NCBI RefSeq assembly: GCF_000763295.1
Contig: NZ_JRJE01000009.1
Location: forward strand, 62,001 to 126,000
Direction: 5' to 3'
Source: Thalassospira australica
GTDB lineage: Bacteria > Pseudomonadota > Alphaproteobacteria > Rhodospirillales > Thalassospiraceae
DNA: 64,000 nucleotides
Each line of letters begins with the position of its first letter. Within the stretch, counting starts at the first letter, position 1. The notes beneath the pieces are model-generated. The model saw nothing but the letters and a program-made list of their open reading frames with translations. It did not search any database and was not told the origin of the DNA. This document shows positions 44,390 through 53,689 of the stretch, one piece after another. The position numbers were made by a program, and so were the translations under genes.

Positions 44390-44409
44390 TGGACTTTTCA
44401 AAAGGTCCA
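44390..44409. promoter_or_regulatory. inverted repeat in the MocR divergent promoter
   Basis: TGGAC at 44390-44394 and GTCCA at 44405-44409 with an A/T-rich centre (TTTTCAAAAG). It lies between the PNPOx-fold gene and the MocR gene; a plausible regulator site, not shown. Confidence 0.4.
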
Positions 44410-44452
44410 TTATAATAAAAATGATAGAACCAATATTACCTTCAGGATCGCC

Positions 44453-45973
44453 ATGCCGCGCAGTGATTACAGCTGGATTTATCCAAGCCAGCAAAACGAC
44501 GCCGAAGATCAAAACAGGACGACCGCCTATCGCCGTCTTTATCACGGGATACGGTCTGCCATTCTTGATGGCCGCTTGCATCCGGGCGAACGCCTTCCGG
44601 CCAGTCGCGATCTGGCAAAATCGCTGGGGGTGTCACGCAACACGGTTGTGACCAGTTTCGATCTTTTGACATCAGAAGGCTATCTTGAAACACGGGTTGG
44701 GGCCGGAAGCTTTGTCGCCCGGTCTCTTCCTGATCGTGACATGCAAACCAGCACGCATCGCATCGCAACTCAACAGGCACATTCCGATCAACGCCTGTTA
44801 CGATTAAGCCAAAGTGCAAAACGCATGCTGAACTATCAGCGGCGCTTTCCACGCTTTCGCGTTGCCCGTCCATTTAATCCGGCCACACCGGATTTGGATG
44901 GATTTCCGTTTGATCTTTGGGCACGCCTGTTACGTCGTTCCTGGCGGGCACCTGACCTTGATTTGACAATTCCCGATGATCCACTTGGCCTTGCGCTATT
45001 GCGTGACGAGATTGCCAAATGGCTGCGCCAGTCGCGCGGGGTGAATTGTGATGCCAATCAAGTGATGATTGTATCGGGTGCGCAGCAGGCACTTGATCTG
45101 ACGGCACGTGCCCTTGTCGATCCCGGCGATATTATTGCTACCGAGGATCCCGGATATGAGGGCATTCGTGGTGTTCTGGCAGCCAGTGGCGGGGTGGTTC
45201 ACCCCATCACGGTTGATGAGGACGGTTTAAATGTAGATCGTCTTTCCCAAACGCCATCTCCTGCCCGAATTGTAGTGACCACGCCATCGCGCAACTACCC
45301 ATTGGGCAAAACCTTGTCGCTTGCCCGGCGTCTTGCGCTTTTGCAATGGGCAGAAGAAACCGATGCCTGGATCGTCGAAGATGATTACGACAGCGACTAT
45401 CGCTATGACGGCCCACCGCTTTCATCGCTTCAGGGATTGGACACCAACAATCGGGTGATCTATGTCGGCACGTTTTCACGTGTGATGTTTCCGGGCATTC
45501 GACTTGGGTATCTTGTTCTGCCACCGGCTTTGGTTCCGGCCTTTCGCGGTATACGGGGCTTTGCTGATGGCGTCCCAGGCCCGACAGCACAAGCAGCCTT
45601 GGGCGCCTTTTTCGCCGAAGGTCATTTCGGCAGTCATATCCGCAAAATGCGAGTACAATACGCAGAACGTCGTGCCCATTTGATCGAATTGATTTCGTCG
45701 TCCGCAGATGATCTTTTGTCGGTGATGCCTTCAGATGGCGGATTGCACCTTTGTGTCCGCCTGATTGCCGGTCATGATGATGTTTTAATGCAGGAAAAAC
45801 TGATCAAGGCAGGCTTGGATTGCCGTGCATTATCGTCCTACTACCATAATAAGGATGATAAAAATCGACAGAACCTGCCGCAGGGTCTTGTGCTTGGATT
45901 TGCCGGTTGGAAAAAAGATGCACTTTCTGAAAGTTTTGGTGAACTGGTCGAAGTCATTCGACGTAACACTTGA
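44453..45973 (+). CDS. MocR family GntR/aminotransferase-fold regulator lacking the PLP lysine
   Basis: Start chosen at MPRSDYSWIYPSQQND (ATG at 44453) with AGGA upstream; 506 residues. Winged HTH about residues 25-95 (YHGIRSAILDGRLHPGERLPASRDLAKSL given here as PGERLPASRDLAKSLGVSR), then a fold-I aminotransferase domain from about 130 (VSGAQQALDLTARALV, EDPGYEGIR, VEDDYDSDYRYDGPP). In MocR proteins the PLP-binding lysine lies in GTFSK; here the sequence is GTFSR (R343, codon CGT at 45479-45481), so it cannot form the usual internal aldimine. Target is probably the divergent PNPOx-fold gene. Confidence 0.88.
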   Translation: MPRSDYSWIYPSQQNDAEDQNRTTAYRRLYHGIRSAILDGRLHPGERLPASRDLAKSLGVSRNTVVTSFDLLTSEGYLETRVGAGSFVARSLPDRDMQTSTHRIATQQAHSDQRLLRLSQSAKRMLNYQRRFPRFRVARPFNPATPDLDGFPFDLWARLLRRSWRAPDLDLTIPDDPLGLALLRDEIAKWLRQSRGVNCDANQVMIVSGAQQALDLTARALVDPGDIIATEDPGYEGIRGVLAASGGVVHPITVDEDGLNVDRLSQTPSPARIVVTTPSRNYPLGKTLSLARRLALLQWAEETDAWIVEDDYDSDYRYDGPPLSSLQGLDTNNRVIYVGTFSRVMFPGIRLGYLVLPPALVPAFRGIRGFADGVPGPTAQAALGAFFAEGHFGSHIRKMRVQYAERRAHLIELISSSADDLLSVMPSDGGLHLCVRLIAGHDDVLMQEKLIKAGLDCRALSSYYHNKDDKNRQNLPQGLVLGFAGWKKDALSESFGELVEVIRRNT

Positions 45974-45987
45974 TGTACCCCGAGCCA

Positions 45988-46039
45988 GAGAGAGCGCCTC
46001 GGCCCCCTCTATACGCTGTCACAGTCGCGACGCTCTCTC
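45988..46039. repeat. inverted repeat between MocR and photolyase genes
   Basis: GAGAGAGCG at 45988-45996 and CGCTCTCTC at 46031-46039 are perfect inverted arms with a 34-base loop; each is followed by a CCTCGGCC copy, giving a composite direct and inverted repeat. It could be a terminator stem or an element; no U-run in place. Confidence 0.5.
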
Positions 46040-46108
46040 CCCTCGGCCGATTTTACACCTTCCCAGCACACCTCACCGTAAATTGCCCAAACCAAGCCAG
46101 GAATACCG

Positions 46109-47581
46109 ATGACTGAACGCCCGATCGCAATCATGTGGTTTCGAAATGATCTGCGACTTGCGGATAATCCGGCACTTTTGGCCGCCATCAAATGGGCCGA
46201 TGAACATGATGGCGTCGTGTTGCCGATCTTTATTCTTGATCCAGTTATTTCCGATCAATTGGGCGGGGCCACCAAATGGTGGCTTGAGAAAAGCCTGACA
46301 AAACTTCAGGAAAGCATCGGCAACATCAGCAAGACGAACAGCACCTTGCGCTATTTTGCCGGTGACGCCGGAACGACGATTGAAAACCTTGTCGAGGCAC
46401 ATGCGATCAAGGCCGTCTTCTGGAACCGGCTTTATGACAGACCATCAATCACACGTGATACCGATATCAAGACAACCCTTCAGGACCGTGGCCTGACGTG
46501 TGAAAGCCATAAGGCGAACCTTATATTCGAACCGTGGGATGTCAAAACGGGGGCTGGCACGGACTTCAAGGTTTACAGCCCGTTCTGGCGCGCCTGCCAG
46601 AAACTGCCCCCACCGCGCGCACCAAAGAAGGCTCCTCAAAGCATCACGGTCTTTGATGGCAAGCTTGATGGTGAAACGGAACTTGCGGCCTTTGATCTGC
46701 ACCCCAAACCGTTTGACTGGGCCACTGGCCTTGCCGAGCGTTTCTCACCGGGCGAGCAAGGCGCAAAAGATCAGCTTTTTGGCTTTATTGATGACCGGCT
46801 TGACGATTATGCCGATATGCGTGACCGCCCAGACCATCGGGTAACGTCTGAACTTTCTGCGCATCTGCGCTTTGGCGAAATTAGTCCCTATCAGGTCTGG
46901 CACAGTGCCAGCCATTTTGCCGATGCCAACCCGGGCAAAGGCAAAACCGCATCAAAATTCATGGCAGAGCTTGGCTGGCGTGAATTTGCGCACCACGTTC
47001 TGTTCCATGCCACCGACCTGCGCGAAGTTCCGCTACAAGGGCAATTCAAACATTTCCCCTGGGCCGATGACGCCAAGGCGTTAAAACGTTGGCAAAAAGG
47101 ACAAACGGGCTTTCCGATTGTTGATGCCGGTATGCGTGAGCTTTGGCATACAGGCTATATGCATAACCGGGTGCGGATGATTGTCGGCTCCATTCTGGTC
47201 AAACATCTTTTGATCCATTGGTCCGATGGCTTGGCCTGGTTTGATGATACGCTTGTCGATGCCTGCCCGGCCAATAATCCGTTTTCTTGGCAATGGATCG
47301 GCGGATGCGGTGCAGATGCCGCCCCCTATTTCCGGATCTTCAACCCGGTCCTTCAGGGGGAAAAGTTCGACCCCAAGGGCGACTATGTCCGCAAATGGGT
47401 ACCGGAACTGCGCGACATGCCTGAACAATATATCCACAAACCCTGGGATGCCTCCGCGCTTATCCTAAAGGCTGCTGGCGTGACTTTGGGCGCAACCTAC
47501 CCCGAACCACTGATTGGCCTTAAGGAAGGCCGTGAACGCGCTCTTGCGGCCTATCAGGACATGAAAAAGGCGGTCGGGTAA
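46109..47581 (+). CDS. phrB: deoxyribodipyrimidine photolyase (class I CPD photolyase)
   Basis: A 490-residue photolyase. The N-terminal antenna domain begins with IAIMWFRNDLRLADNPAL; the FAD domain carries LRFGEISPYQVW, FMAELGWREFAHH, GFPIVDAGMRELWHTGYMHNR and DACPANNPFSWQW, PYFRIFNP. These include the conserved Trp residues of the electron-transfer chain and the CPD-binding Trp. It uses blue light to split cyclobutane pyrimidine dimers. It appears monocistronic, consistent with a surface-water organism exposed to light. Confidence 0.95.
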   Translation: MTERPIAIMWFRNDLRLADNPALLAAIKWADEHDGVVLPIFILDPVISDQLGGATKWWLEKSLTKLQESIGNISKTNSTLRYFAGDAGTTIENLVEAHAIKAVFWNRLYDRPSITRDTDIKTTLQDRGLTCESHKANLIFEPWDVKTGAGTDFKVYSPFWRACQKLPPPRAPKKAPQSITVFDGKLDGETELAAFDLHPKPFDWATGLAERFSPGEQGAKDQLFGFIDDRLDDYADMRDRPDHRVTSELSAHLRFGEISPYQVWHSASHFADANPGKGKTASKFMAELGWREFAHHVLFHATDLREVPLQGQFKHFPWADDAKALKRWQKGQTGFPIVDAGMRELWHTGYMHNRVRMIVGSILVKHLLIHWSDGLAWFDDTLVDACPANNPFSWQWIGGCGADAAPYFRIFNPVLQGEKFDPKGDYVRKWVPELRDMPEQYIHKPWDASALILKAAGVTLGATYPEPLIGLKEGRERALAAYQDMKKAVG

Positions 47582-47620
47582 TCCCGACACGCTATTTAAC
47601 CTGATGCACTATAAAGTATA

Positions 47621-49168
47621 CTATTTCCAGAATGGCTTTTGGTCGGTGAACCCCTGCATCGCCTGTTGCAATCCTTCAAGCTTGTGGTCCGCACGCGCAC
47701 CAAACCAGCCAGATATCAAACCAACGGCAATCATCCCATCTTTTGAAAGCTGAGGCGCCAACGCTATCAGGCGTTTTTCAGCCACTGCTGCATCCTGCAA
47801 TTGCCCGAGAATTTCCTGCATTCCGACCAGTTTTGTTCGGAATTTTTTGACTTTCTTGGCGCCATAGATTGCACCGAAGAACTCCGTACCATAACGCATC
47901 TGTTTGACATCAAGGCGCAGCGCATGAAGCTGCGGAATGGTCAAATCGGCGATTTGAGCGCGACGCTTGGTCACACGATTGTAGGCCTGATCCAAAAGCG
48001 GTTCGGCCATTTCCGATACAGGGGCTGCCATGGCCTTCATCTGTTCGGCACTGGCACCCGATGCCCAGCGCGAATAACTGGCCCATGCTCCAAGAAGCAA
48101 AAGCAATTGCCCGTATTCCGGCTGATCAAGCATGTCATGGGCGGCGGCAAGGGCGGCGGCACGCTGTTTTTCTGCTGCCTTGCGCAGTTGGGGGATACCC
48201 CCATGTTCCGGGAACCGCGCCTCAATCATCGGCAGTGTCTCCCCAAGGAACACATCCCAATCACGAAGATCATCAAGCCCCTTGCTACATTTCTTTAACA
48301 AGCGACGCAGCAAAACAGCTTCGCCCGCAGGCAGGTTTTTCTTAAACAGGTTCAATGCAACACGAAGGCGGCGCATCCCCACCCGCATCTGATGGCATCC
48401 TTCGACGTCAATATCCTGACGAACGCAAACTTCGTTGCTCAGGATCATGCGCAGGCCTTGCGCCAGAACAAGTCGAAACGCCGTTTCAGCCGACATATCC
48501 GGGGTTAACGCCACCGGGGCTGCCCGATAGGCGCCCGGCCCCCTGCCAAGATAAAGATCACGCCCGCGTGACGCCTTGGAGCGCATGCTAAGCAAAAGCG
48601 GGACCGTGCGTTGCAGTTCAAGCGCCAGGTCAAACAGGGCTGCTGGATGGCCTTTTTTCAGTTCGAACTCGACCTCGGAAATGGGGGCTTCTTTGTCACC
48701 TGCGCGCACCACACCTTGATCGATGGCAAGTTCCATGACCGCATCGCGGTAGGTTAGATCCACTGCACCGCGCTTGAGGTCACTTTCAAAGATGCGTTCG
48801 ATTTTCTTCTTTTTTACAAACTTCTTCAGAAGTTTTTTGACGTCCTTGTCGGTAAAGCGATCAAGATCAAGCGCACCCTCTTCAAGCTCAACCGTCCATT
48901 CATTGCGTTCCGGCAGGGCTTCGCGCAGGCCGTTGGTGGCCTTGACGGTTTGCTCCCACCCACGTCCGCCCTTTTTACGCAGCCGCACGGCAAGACCCTT
49001 GTCTGCCAATGAAAGTTTGGGCGTATCATGATAGATGGAAACAAGATGTGTCGTCAGCAGGCGGCGACCTTCCTTGACCTCGCGCAGAACCGGCGCGTTT
49101 TTAAGGCGCGCAACATGTTTCGGATCGATCCGCAATTTAAGTTCGATCTCGATCTGCTTCTCGGTCAT
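47621..49168 (-). CDS. CYTH-CHAD domain protein, putative inorganic triphosphatase
   Basis: A 515-residue protein. The N-terminal CYTH/triphosphate-tunnel domain (about residues 5-210) has the IEIELKLRI ExExK entry, VRLRKKGGRGWEQTVK and SEVEFELKKG with alternating Glu/Lys/Arg tunnel residues. The C-terminal CHAD domain (about 225-500) is helical with conserved His/Arg (CHQMRVGMRRLRVALNLF, DVKQMRYGTEFF) and is thought to bind polyphosphate. E. coli YgiF with this layout is an inorganic triphosphatase. It stands alone. Confidence 0.9.
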   Translation of the reverse strand: MTEKQIEIELKLRIDPKHVARLKNAPVLREVKEGRRLLTTHLVSIYHDTPKLSLADKGLAVRLRKKGGRGWEQTVKATNGLREALPERNEWTVELEEGALDLDRFTDKDVKKLLKKFVKKKKIERIFESDLKRGAVDLTYRDAVMELAIDQGVVRAGDKEAPISEVEFELKKGHPAALFDLALELQRTVPLLLSMRSKASRGRDLYLGRGPGAYRAAPVALTPDMSAETAFRLVLAQGLRMILSNEVCVRQDIDVEGCHQMRVGMRRLRVALNLFKKNLPAGEAVLLRRLLKKCSKGLDDLRDWDVFLGETLPMIEARFPEHGGIPQLRKAAEKQRAAALAAAHDMLDQPEYGQLLLLLGAWASYSRWASGASAEQMKAMAAPVSEMAEPLLDQAYNRVTKRRAQIADLTIPQLHALRLDVKQMRYGTEFFGAIYGAKKVKKFRTKLVGMQEILGQLQDAAVAEKRLIALAPQLSKDGMIAVGLISGWFGARADHKLEGLQQAMQGFTDQKPFWK

Positions 49169-49585
49169 CTGGTTTCCCCCAAGCGAGTTTTCATCACAGC
49201 GCGGCGCACGCTGTTGCCACCAAGTAATAACCAGTTTTATGTTTCAGCGGGTTGAAACACGCAGCGGAATTGATGGTAGCGGAGTGTAAAATTTTTGCAA
49301 CAAAAGGCAGAATTCCGCCCGAAATCAAGCATTAAAAAAGCGATCAACAGTTTGCTCAGAAACCTGTTTTCATTCGAAAATGGATTGCTAGCGCAACGTT
49401 CCGTTCGGGCGCGAATGAACATCAACTCGATAATTTGCACAATTTCTGGCGATACAAGGGGAAAGCTGTCGAATACTTCGAATCCGATACCGATGGGGAT
49501 CAGCTAACCGCCTCTACCTTCGAACAGGTTTCATTGTCTTCACAAAGAGTTATCGTGCCGTTGGGACATAAATAGTGAGGGCAAA
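49169..49585. other. 417-base intergenic region without a convincing gene
   Basis: AT-richer than its neighbours, with a TTTGCTAGCG-like stretch around 49380 and no ORF with ribosome site or family resemblance. It must hold the promoters of the CYTH-CHAD gene (minus) and the lipoprotein gene (plus). A weak GAGGGC ribosome site lies just before the latter. Confidence 0.5.
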
Positions 49586-50602
49586 ATGAATTCCAAAAAG
49601 AAGATTCAATGTTTGGCAATTATCGCCGTGTCAGCAGTACTGGTCGGGTGTCAAACCACACGCGAAAACAATTTCTCGGAATGGCAGGAAAAACCGCTGG
49701 GGAAATCGCGGTTCAATGTTCCGACGATATCAAGCGTTCCGGTAACGAAGCTTGAACAGAACGAACGTAACAATGGTCAGGTCCAGAATGACCGTTGGGA
49801 ACTGGCATGTGGTCAGGGAGTCGTCACAACCGCATATACATTTGATGGCTGGTTCAAAACCCAATCTGAAGTTCACCTTGCCGACGAACAGGAATTCAGA
49901 TCTGCATTCGACAGCGCCGAAATTACCATTCAGCAGACATACCCGATCACCTCAAATGCCAACGGCAAGGCCGTTGGCTACTACGCTGATGCCCTGCTTA
50001 ATGGCAGAACAGAGTGTTCATTTGCCCGGTTCGGCGTACGAGCCACAAAAGGACGGAAAATCTATGACAATGACCAAGGCACCATTGATACGGTTGTAAC
50101 AGCCTATTATTGCGGACAGTCCGACTTCAACATGGCACGTTTCACCCAGCAGATTGCCGTTATTGACGACCGACAGGCTTATGCGGCACGGGTAAAAGGG
50201 ATCACCCCAACCAATTGCGGGTCAGAAGGAAACCATCAGGGCGCATCGCCACGAACTGCGGAAACGGATTGGGTGGCCAACACCAAATTGGGAGCTTATA
50301 GCGGAACCGTGGCAATGGTATGGGGCAACAGCTTCAAAGACAGCGATCTTGATGCCGACATTTCCATAAAGGATTATGGCGGAACATTGAAATTCACCGG
50401 CCCCGAAAGTGATCAGTGCAGCGTACAGTTTCGCGTTACAAAGTATGCCACGCCCGAAGCCGGAACATGGTTTGCCAATTGCAACAAAGGGGATTTCGCA
50501 TCGGGAGATTTCCGTGTCGACAGCACCCGCCACCTGATTGCAAAAGGCGAGAATGACGACAAGAGCCTGGTTGAGTTTTCATTGTTGTTGCCAAGGCCAT
50601 AA
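49586..50602 (+). CDS. putative lipoprotein of unknown function
   Basis: A 338-residue protein with a lipoprotein signal peptide: positively charged start (MNSKKKIQ), hydrophobic core and lipobox LVGC at residues 19-22. After a Q/N-rich linker, the mature part contains several Cys (ELACGQG, RTECSFARF, AYYCGQSD, NCGSEG, DQCSVQF, FANCNKG), which could pair in the periplasm. The second half (WGNSFKDSDLDADISIKDYGGTLKF) is beta-rich. I recognise no family. GC and codon use look lower than in flanking core genes, hinting at acquisition. A terminator follows at about 50638-50667. Confidence 0.75.
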   Translation: MNSKKKIQCLAIIAVSAVLVGCQTTRENNFSEWQEKPLGKSRFNVPTISSVPVTKLEQNERNNGQVQNDRWELACGQGVVTTAYTFDGWFKTQSEVHLADEQEFRSAFDSAEITIQQTYPITSNANGKAVGYYADALLNGRTECSFARFGVRATKGRKIYDNDQGTIDTVVTAYYCGQSDFNMARFTQQIAVIDDRQAYAARVKGITPTNCGSEGNHQGASPRTAETDWVANTKLGAYSGTVAMVWGNSFKDSDLDADISIKDYGGTLKFTGPESDQCSVQFRVTKYATPEAGTWFANCNKGDFASGDFRVDSTRHLIAKGENDDKSLVEFSLLLPRP

Positions 50603-50637
50603 CAAGAACCTGCAACCTAAAGCATCAATGAAAAACA

Positions 50638-50667
50638 AAAAACCCGGCCAAAAGGCCGGGTTTTTTT
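50638..50667. terminator. intrinsic terminator between lipoprotein gene and tRNA-Phe
   Basis: AAACCCGGCC-AAAA-GGCCGGGTTT with a run of T residues on the plus strand. It ends the lipoprotein transcript and may also stop the minus-strand tRNA transcript. Confidence 0.9.
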
Positions 50668-50680
50668 GGCTACCGAAAGA

Positions 50681-50756
50681 TGGTGCCCAGGGGCGGACTC
50701 GAACCACCGACACGCGGATTTTCAGTCCACTGCTCTACCAACTGAGCTACCTGGGC
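50681..50756 (-). tRNA. tRNA-Phe (GAA)
   Basis: A 76-nt cloverleaf on the minus strand: acceptor GCCCAGG/CCTGGGC, D-arm AGCTCAGTTGGTAGAGCA, anticodon arm with loop CTGAAAA giving GAA, T-arm GTCGGTGGTTCGAGTCCG and encoded CCA (50681-50683). It lies at the end of the infA-maf-rng-yacG run. Confidence 0.97.
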
Positions 50757-50867
50757 AAATCCGACTTTCGTCTCCGTTTCCGGAGTGTTCCCTGCGGAAC
50801 GAGCGGGGTTATACAAACTCCTTTGGGGCTTGTCCAGCCTCAAATCACATTTTTTTTCCCGTCCGCT

Positions 50868-51074
50868 TCACGATTGAAATTCTTGTTCATCTTCAAGGTC
50901 TTCCAGATACTCTGGCGGCTCGCTGGCGGGAATTGCGTAGCTTTCATTCAACCACTTGCCAAGGTCGAGATCAGCACAGCGCTTCGAGCAAAACGGCTTG
51001 TATTTTTCATCGACCGGTTTACTGCAAACGGCACAGTCGGAGCTGGCTGTTTTCGTTGTCTTTTTCTCACTCAT
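50868..51074 (-). CDS. yacG: DNA gyrase inhibitor YacG (zinc-binding)
   Basis: Start chosen at MSEKKTTKTASSDCAVC (ATG at 51074), overlapping the rng stop by 8 bases. The 68-residue protein has the complete zinc site CAVC...CSKRC (residues about 14-33) followed by ADLDLGKWLNESYAIP, the YacG signature. E. coli YacG binds GyrB and blocks DNA binding by gyrase. Coupling to rng by overlap indicates one operon. Confidence 0.95.
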   Translation of the reverse strand: MSEKKTTKTASSDCAVCSKPVDEKYKPFCSKRCADLDLGKWLNESYAIPASEPPEYLEDLEDEQEFQS

Positions 51075-52476
51075 GTTCGTTTTTCTCCAACCGGTAGATA
51101 TCGTTTTTGAGCATCCGATCACCTGCAATCTTTGGCGTCGCCCCAAGTACCTTGGTCAATATTTGGAGCGGATCATCCCGCCGCGCAAGCACCTCTGCCA
51201 CAGGTGGGGCAACATAAATGGTATACCCCCCTGCAACGCCATTACGGGTTTCTGCGACAATGGCGCGCAGTACAGAATTCGCTGCCGCTGACGCCGAAAG
51301 CACATCATTGGGCTGCTGGACCCGCATTTTGGCCAAAAGCGATTCGCCTGCCCGCTGGCGGCTAAATTCATAAAGACCAAGCCGGGTAAAGCCGCCAATC
51401 TGCACAGCACCATCCAATTCTGCGCCAAAGGCGTTTCTGATTGCAGCTTCAAACTTATCGCGCCCGGCACGTGATTTCATCCTGAGCGGATCAATCACGA
51501 TCAGACCGCCGATGTTTCTCAGCCGAATTTGATTCACAATTTCCTGTGCGGCACGCACATTGAGTTCAATTGCACGGGCGTCACTGTCACGTCCGACGTC
51601 AGCCCCTGCGGCATTCACATCAATCGCACACAAGGCTGTTGCCTGATCAATCGCGATCCAACCGCCGCCTACCAGATCAACACGGACCTCAAGAGCGGAT
51701 GTTATTTCGCTTTCGACATCCTGATCATCAAACAACAGGCGTGTACCGGTATGGGGCATAATCGCTTCGTCCGGTTTATCAAGCCCCTTGAGCACGCCAC
51801 GCAAACGCACAAATTCTTCGGTGCCATCGACAATGCATTCGCCCCCGGCGACTAAATGGCGCTCTATCATCTGATCAAGGTCAGACGGGGCCTTTCGCAC
51901 CAAAAGGGGCTTGGACGGGGTGGCTGCGGCCTTGAGTGCCTTTTGCCATTGCGCTTTCAAGCGGCGGTATTCTGCAACAATGGCATCTGGCGTCCAATCC
52001 AGCGCGACAGACCGCAACATGATGCCATCTTCATCCGTTTGCAGGGATTTTAGAACGGAAAGAAGTTCGGAGCGCCTTGCCTCATCCTTGAGCTTGCGGG
52101 GCAGTTCCAGATGTTTCGCCCCCGGACGCAGGATCATGCCAACACCTTCGATGGCGATCCGGCCGGTAAGTTTTACGCCCTTGTCCTCGAACCCAAGACG
52201 GGAGACCTGAACCAAAACCCACTGCCCCTCATGCAAGGAGCCGTTGTAGCGATCAAGGGGCAAAAGGCCATCGGCCAGACCATCAAGGGCAACCATGGCC
52301 GCAGCCATTTCAGGCAACAACTTTGTCACACGTCCAAGATGGATATCAAATCGTACCGGGCCACCCCGGTCGATCCAAAGGCGGGTCAGACGCCCGTCTT
52401 CAATCAGGGCCACCCTGCGTTCAAGCGCAACGGCATCAATCAGCAGGCGGTGATGATGGGTGCCGCCAACTGTCAT
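51067..52476 (-). CDS. rng: ribonuclease E/G family protein (short form)
   Basis: Start at MTVGGTHHHRLLIDAVALE (ATG at 52476), two bases after the maf stop; the longer frame overlaps maf. 469 residues with an S1-like insertion (VGRVTKLLPEMAAA region), and the DNase I-like catalytic Asp pair: ALCAIDVNAAG and GLIVIDPLRM. The CPxC zinc-link of RNase E/G is not visible, as is usual for short alphaproteobacterial paralogues, so tetramer assembly through zinc is unlikely. It probably processes rRNA or mRNA 5' ends. Confidence 0.88.
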   Translation of the reverse strand: MTVGGTHHHRLLIDAVALERRVALIEDGRLTRLWIDRGGPVRFDIHLGRVTKLLPEMAAAMVALDGLADGLLPLDRYNGSLHEGQWVLVQVSRLGFEDKGVKLTGRIAIEGVGMILRPGAKHLELPRKLKDEARRSELLSVLKSLQTDEDGIMLRSVALDWTPDAIVAEYRRLKAQWQKALKAAATPSKPLLVRKAPSDLDQMIERHLVAGGECIVDGTEEFVRLRGVLKGLDKPDEAIMPHTGTRLLFDDQDVESEITSALEVRVDLVGGGWIAIDQATALCAIDVNAAGADVGRDSDARAIELNVRAAQEIVNQIRLRNIGGLIVIDPLRMKSRAGRDKFEAAIRNAFGAELDGAVQIGGFTRLGLYEFSRQRAGESLLAKMRVQQPNDVLSASAAANSVLRAIVAETRNGVAGGYTIYVAPPVAEVLARRDDPLQILTKVLGATPKIAGDRMLKNDIYRLEKNEHE

Positions 52477-52478
52477 GA

Positions 52479-53060
52479 TCAGTCCTCTTTTGGCGTATAG
52501 CCAAGGCCGCGCAAAAGACCGTCCACCTCGCACAGAGACAGTCCGACGACGTTGGAATAAGAGCCCGAGATCGCCTTCACAAAGGTCGCCCCATGGCCCT
52601 GAATTGCATAAGCACCCGCCTTGCCCTGCCATTCATCATGCGACAAATAGCGCTTCAGGTCATCGGGACCAAGTGTGCGGAACCTTACCTGCGTTTCGAT
52701 CACCCGTGATCGTTCGGTGCCATCCGGGGCAATCAGGCACATGCCGCCATAAACGCGATGACGTCGACCGGAAAGAAGGGTCAGGAACTTGCGCGCCTCG
52801 GCAGTGTCTTCGGCCTTGCCCAGTGCGCGCCTGCCGCACGCCACAACCGTATCTGCAGCAAGTACAAAAGCCCCGCCATTGCTTTTGGCAACAGCACGGG
52901 CTTTTTCTTCGGCAAGGCGCAGGGCCAGTCGGCGCGGACTTTCATCACGCTTCGGCGTTTCATCGATATCGGCAGGAACGACCTGATCTGGCACAATTCC
53001 GATCTGCGCAAGCAGCTCAAGACGGCGCGGCGATGCAGATGCCAGTATCAGTTGTGACAA
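52479..53060 (-). CDS. maf: Maf-like nucleotide pyrophosphatase
   Basis: TTG start at 53060 (MSQLILASASPRRLELL) with GGGGAG seven bases upstream. 193 residues. The Maf signature SASPRRLELL (residues 8-17), VLAADTVV and KAGAYAIQGHGATFV are intact. Maf/YhdE family members hydrolyse m5UTP, dTTP, UTP or m7GTP to clean the nucleotide pool. Located between infA and rng as in other alphaproteobacteria. Confidence 0.94.
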   Translation of the reverse strand: MSQLILASASPRRLELLAQIGIVPDQVVPADIDETPKRDESPRRLALRLAEEKARAVAKSNGGAFVLAADTVVACGRRALGKAEDTAEARKFLTLLSGRRHRVYGGMCLIAPDGTERSRVIETQVRFRTLGPDDLKRYLSHDEWQGKAGAYAIQGHGATFVKAISGSYSNVVGLSLCEVDGLLRGLGYTPKED

Positions 53061-53205
53061 GGCGTGGCTCCCCGATATCGGATCTTTAACCCCGGAAAAT
53101 AGAGTGTGAGCTTCTCACCCATTTTCCCAAGACAGCAAAACTCGTTGGACGCAAAGGTAAACTGCGCGCCGAACAAGGTCAATTTGCGCCAAGACAGGCT
53201 ATAGA

Positions 53206-53424
53206 TTACTTGAAACGGAAGGTAATACGACCTTTGGTCAGGTCATAAGGGGTCATTTCGACGCTGACACGGTCGCCTGCGAGAACACGAATACGGTTCT
53301 TGCGCATCTTACCCGAAGTATGAGCAAGGATTTCGTGGTCATTGTCCAGCTTCACGCGAAACATCGCATTGGGCAGAAGTTCAACGACAGTGCCCTGAAA
53401 CTCGATAACGTCTTCTTTAGCCAT
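53206..53424 (-). CDS. infA: translation initiation factor IF-1
   Basis: A 72-residue complete IF-1 with the OB-fold landmarks [22 protein letters not shown] and [21 protein letters not shown]. It binds the A site of the 30S subunit with IF-2 and IF-3. The 145-base gap to maf and 265-base gap upstream suggest its own promoter. Confidence 0.99.
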   Translation of the reverse strand: MAKEDVIEFQGTVVELLPNAMFRVKLDNDHEILAHTSGKMRKNRIRVLAGDRVSVEMTPYDLTKGRITFRFK

Positions 53425-53689
53425 GTGACTCCTAGCTTTCGTATTGCAATATCAAAATACCGGTGGGGCGCAAACTGCTCTGAACCGCGCAAAAGGTCAA
53501 GTCCTTTCACGTCAAGGGCGCGGCGTTCCAGCACTGCGCAAATGGTATGGCATCAATTTTCACCCTGTCAGCCCACCAAAACAGCCCAAAATCCACAGGG
53601 CCCGACCCGTCCTTTTCGAAAAGCTCAATACGCCCTATTGTTTGGCAAAATGGGACAAGCCCCTAGTACACCTGAAGAAAGATACCTTG

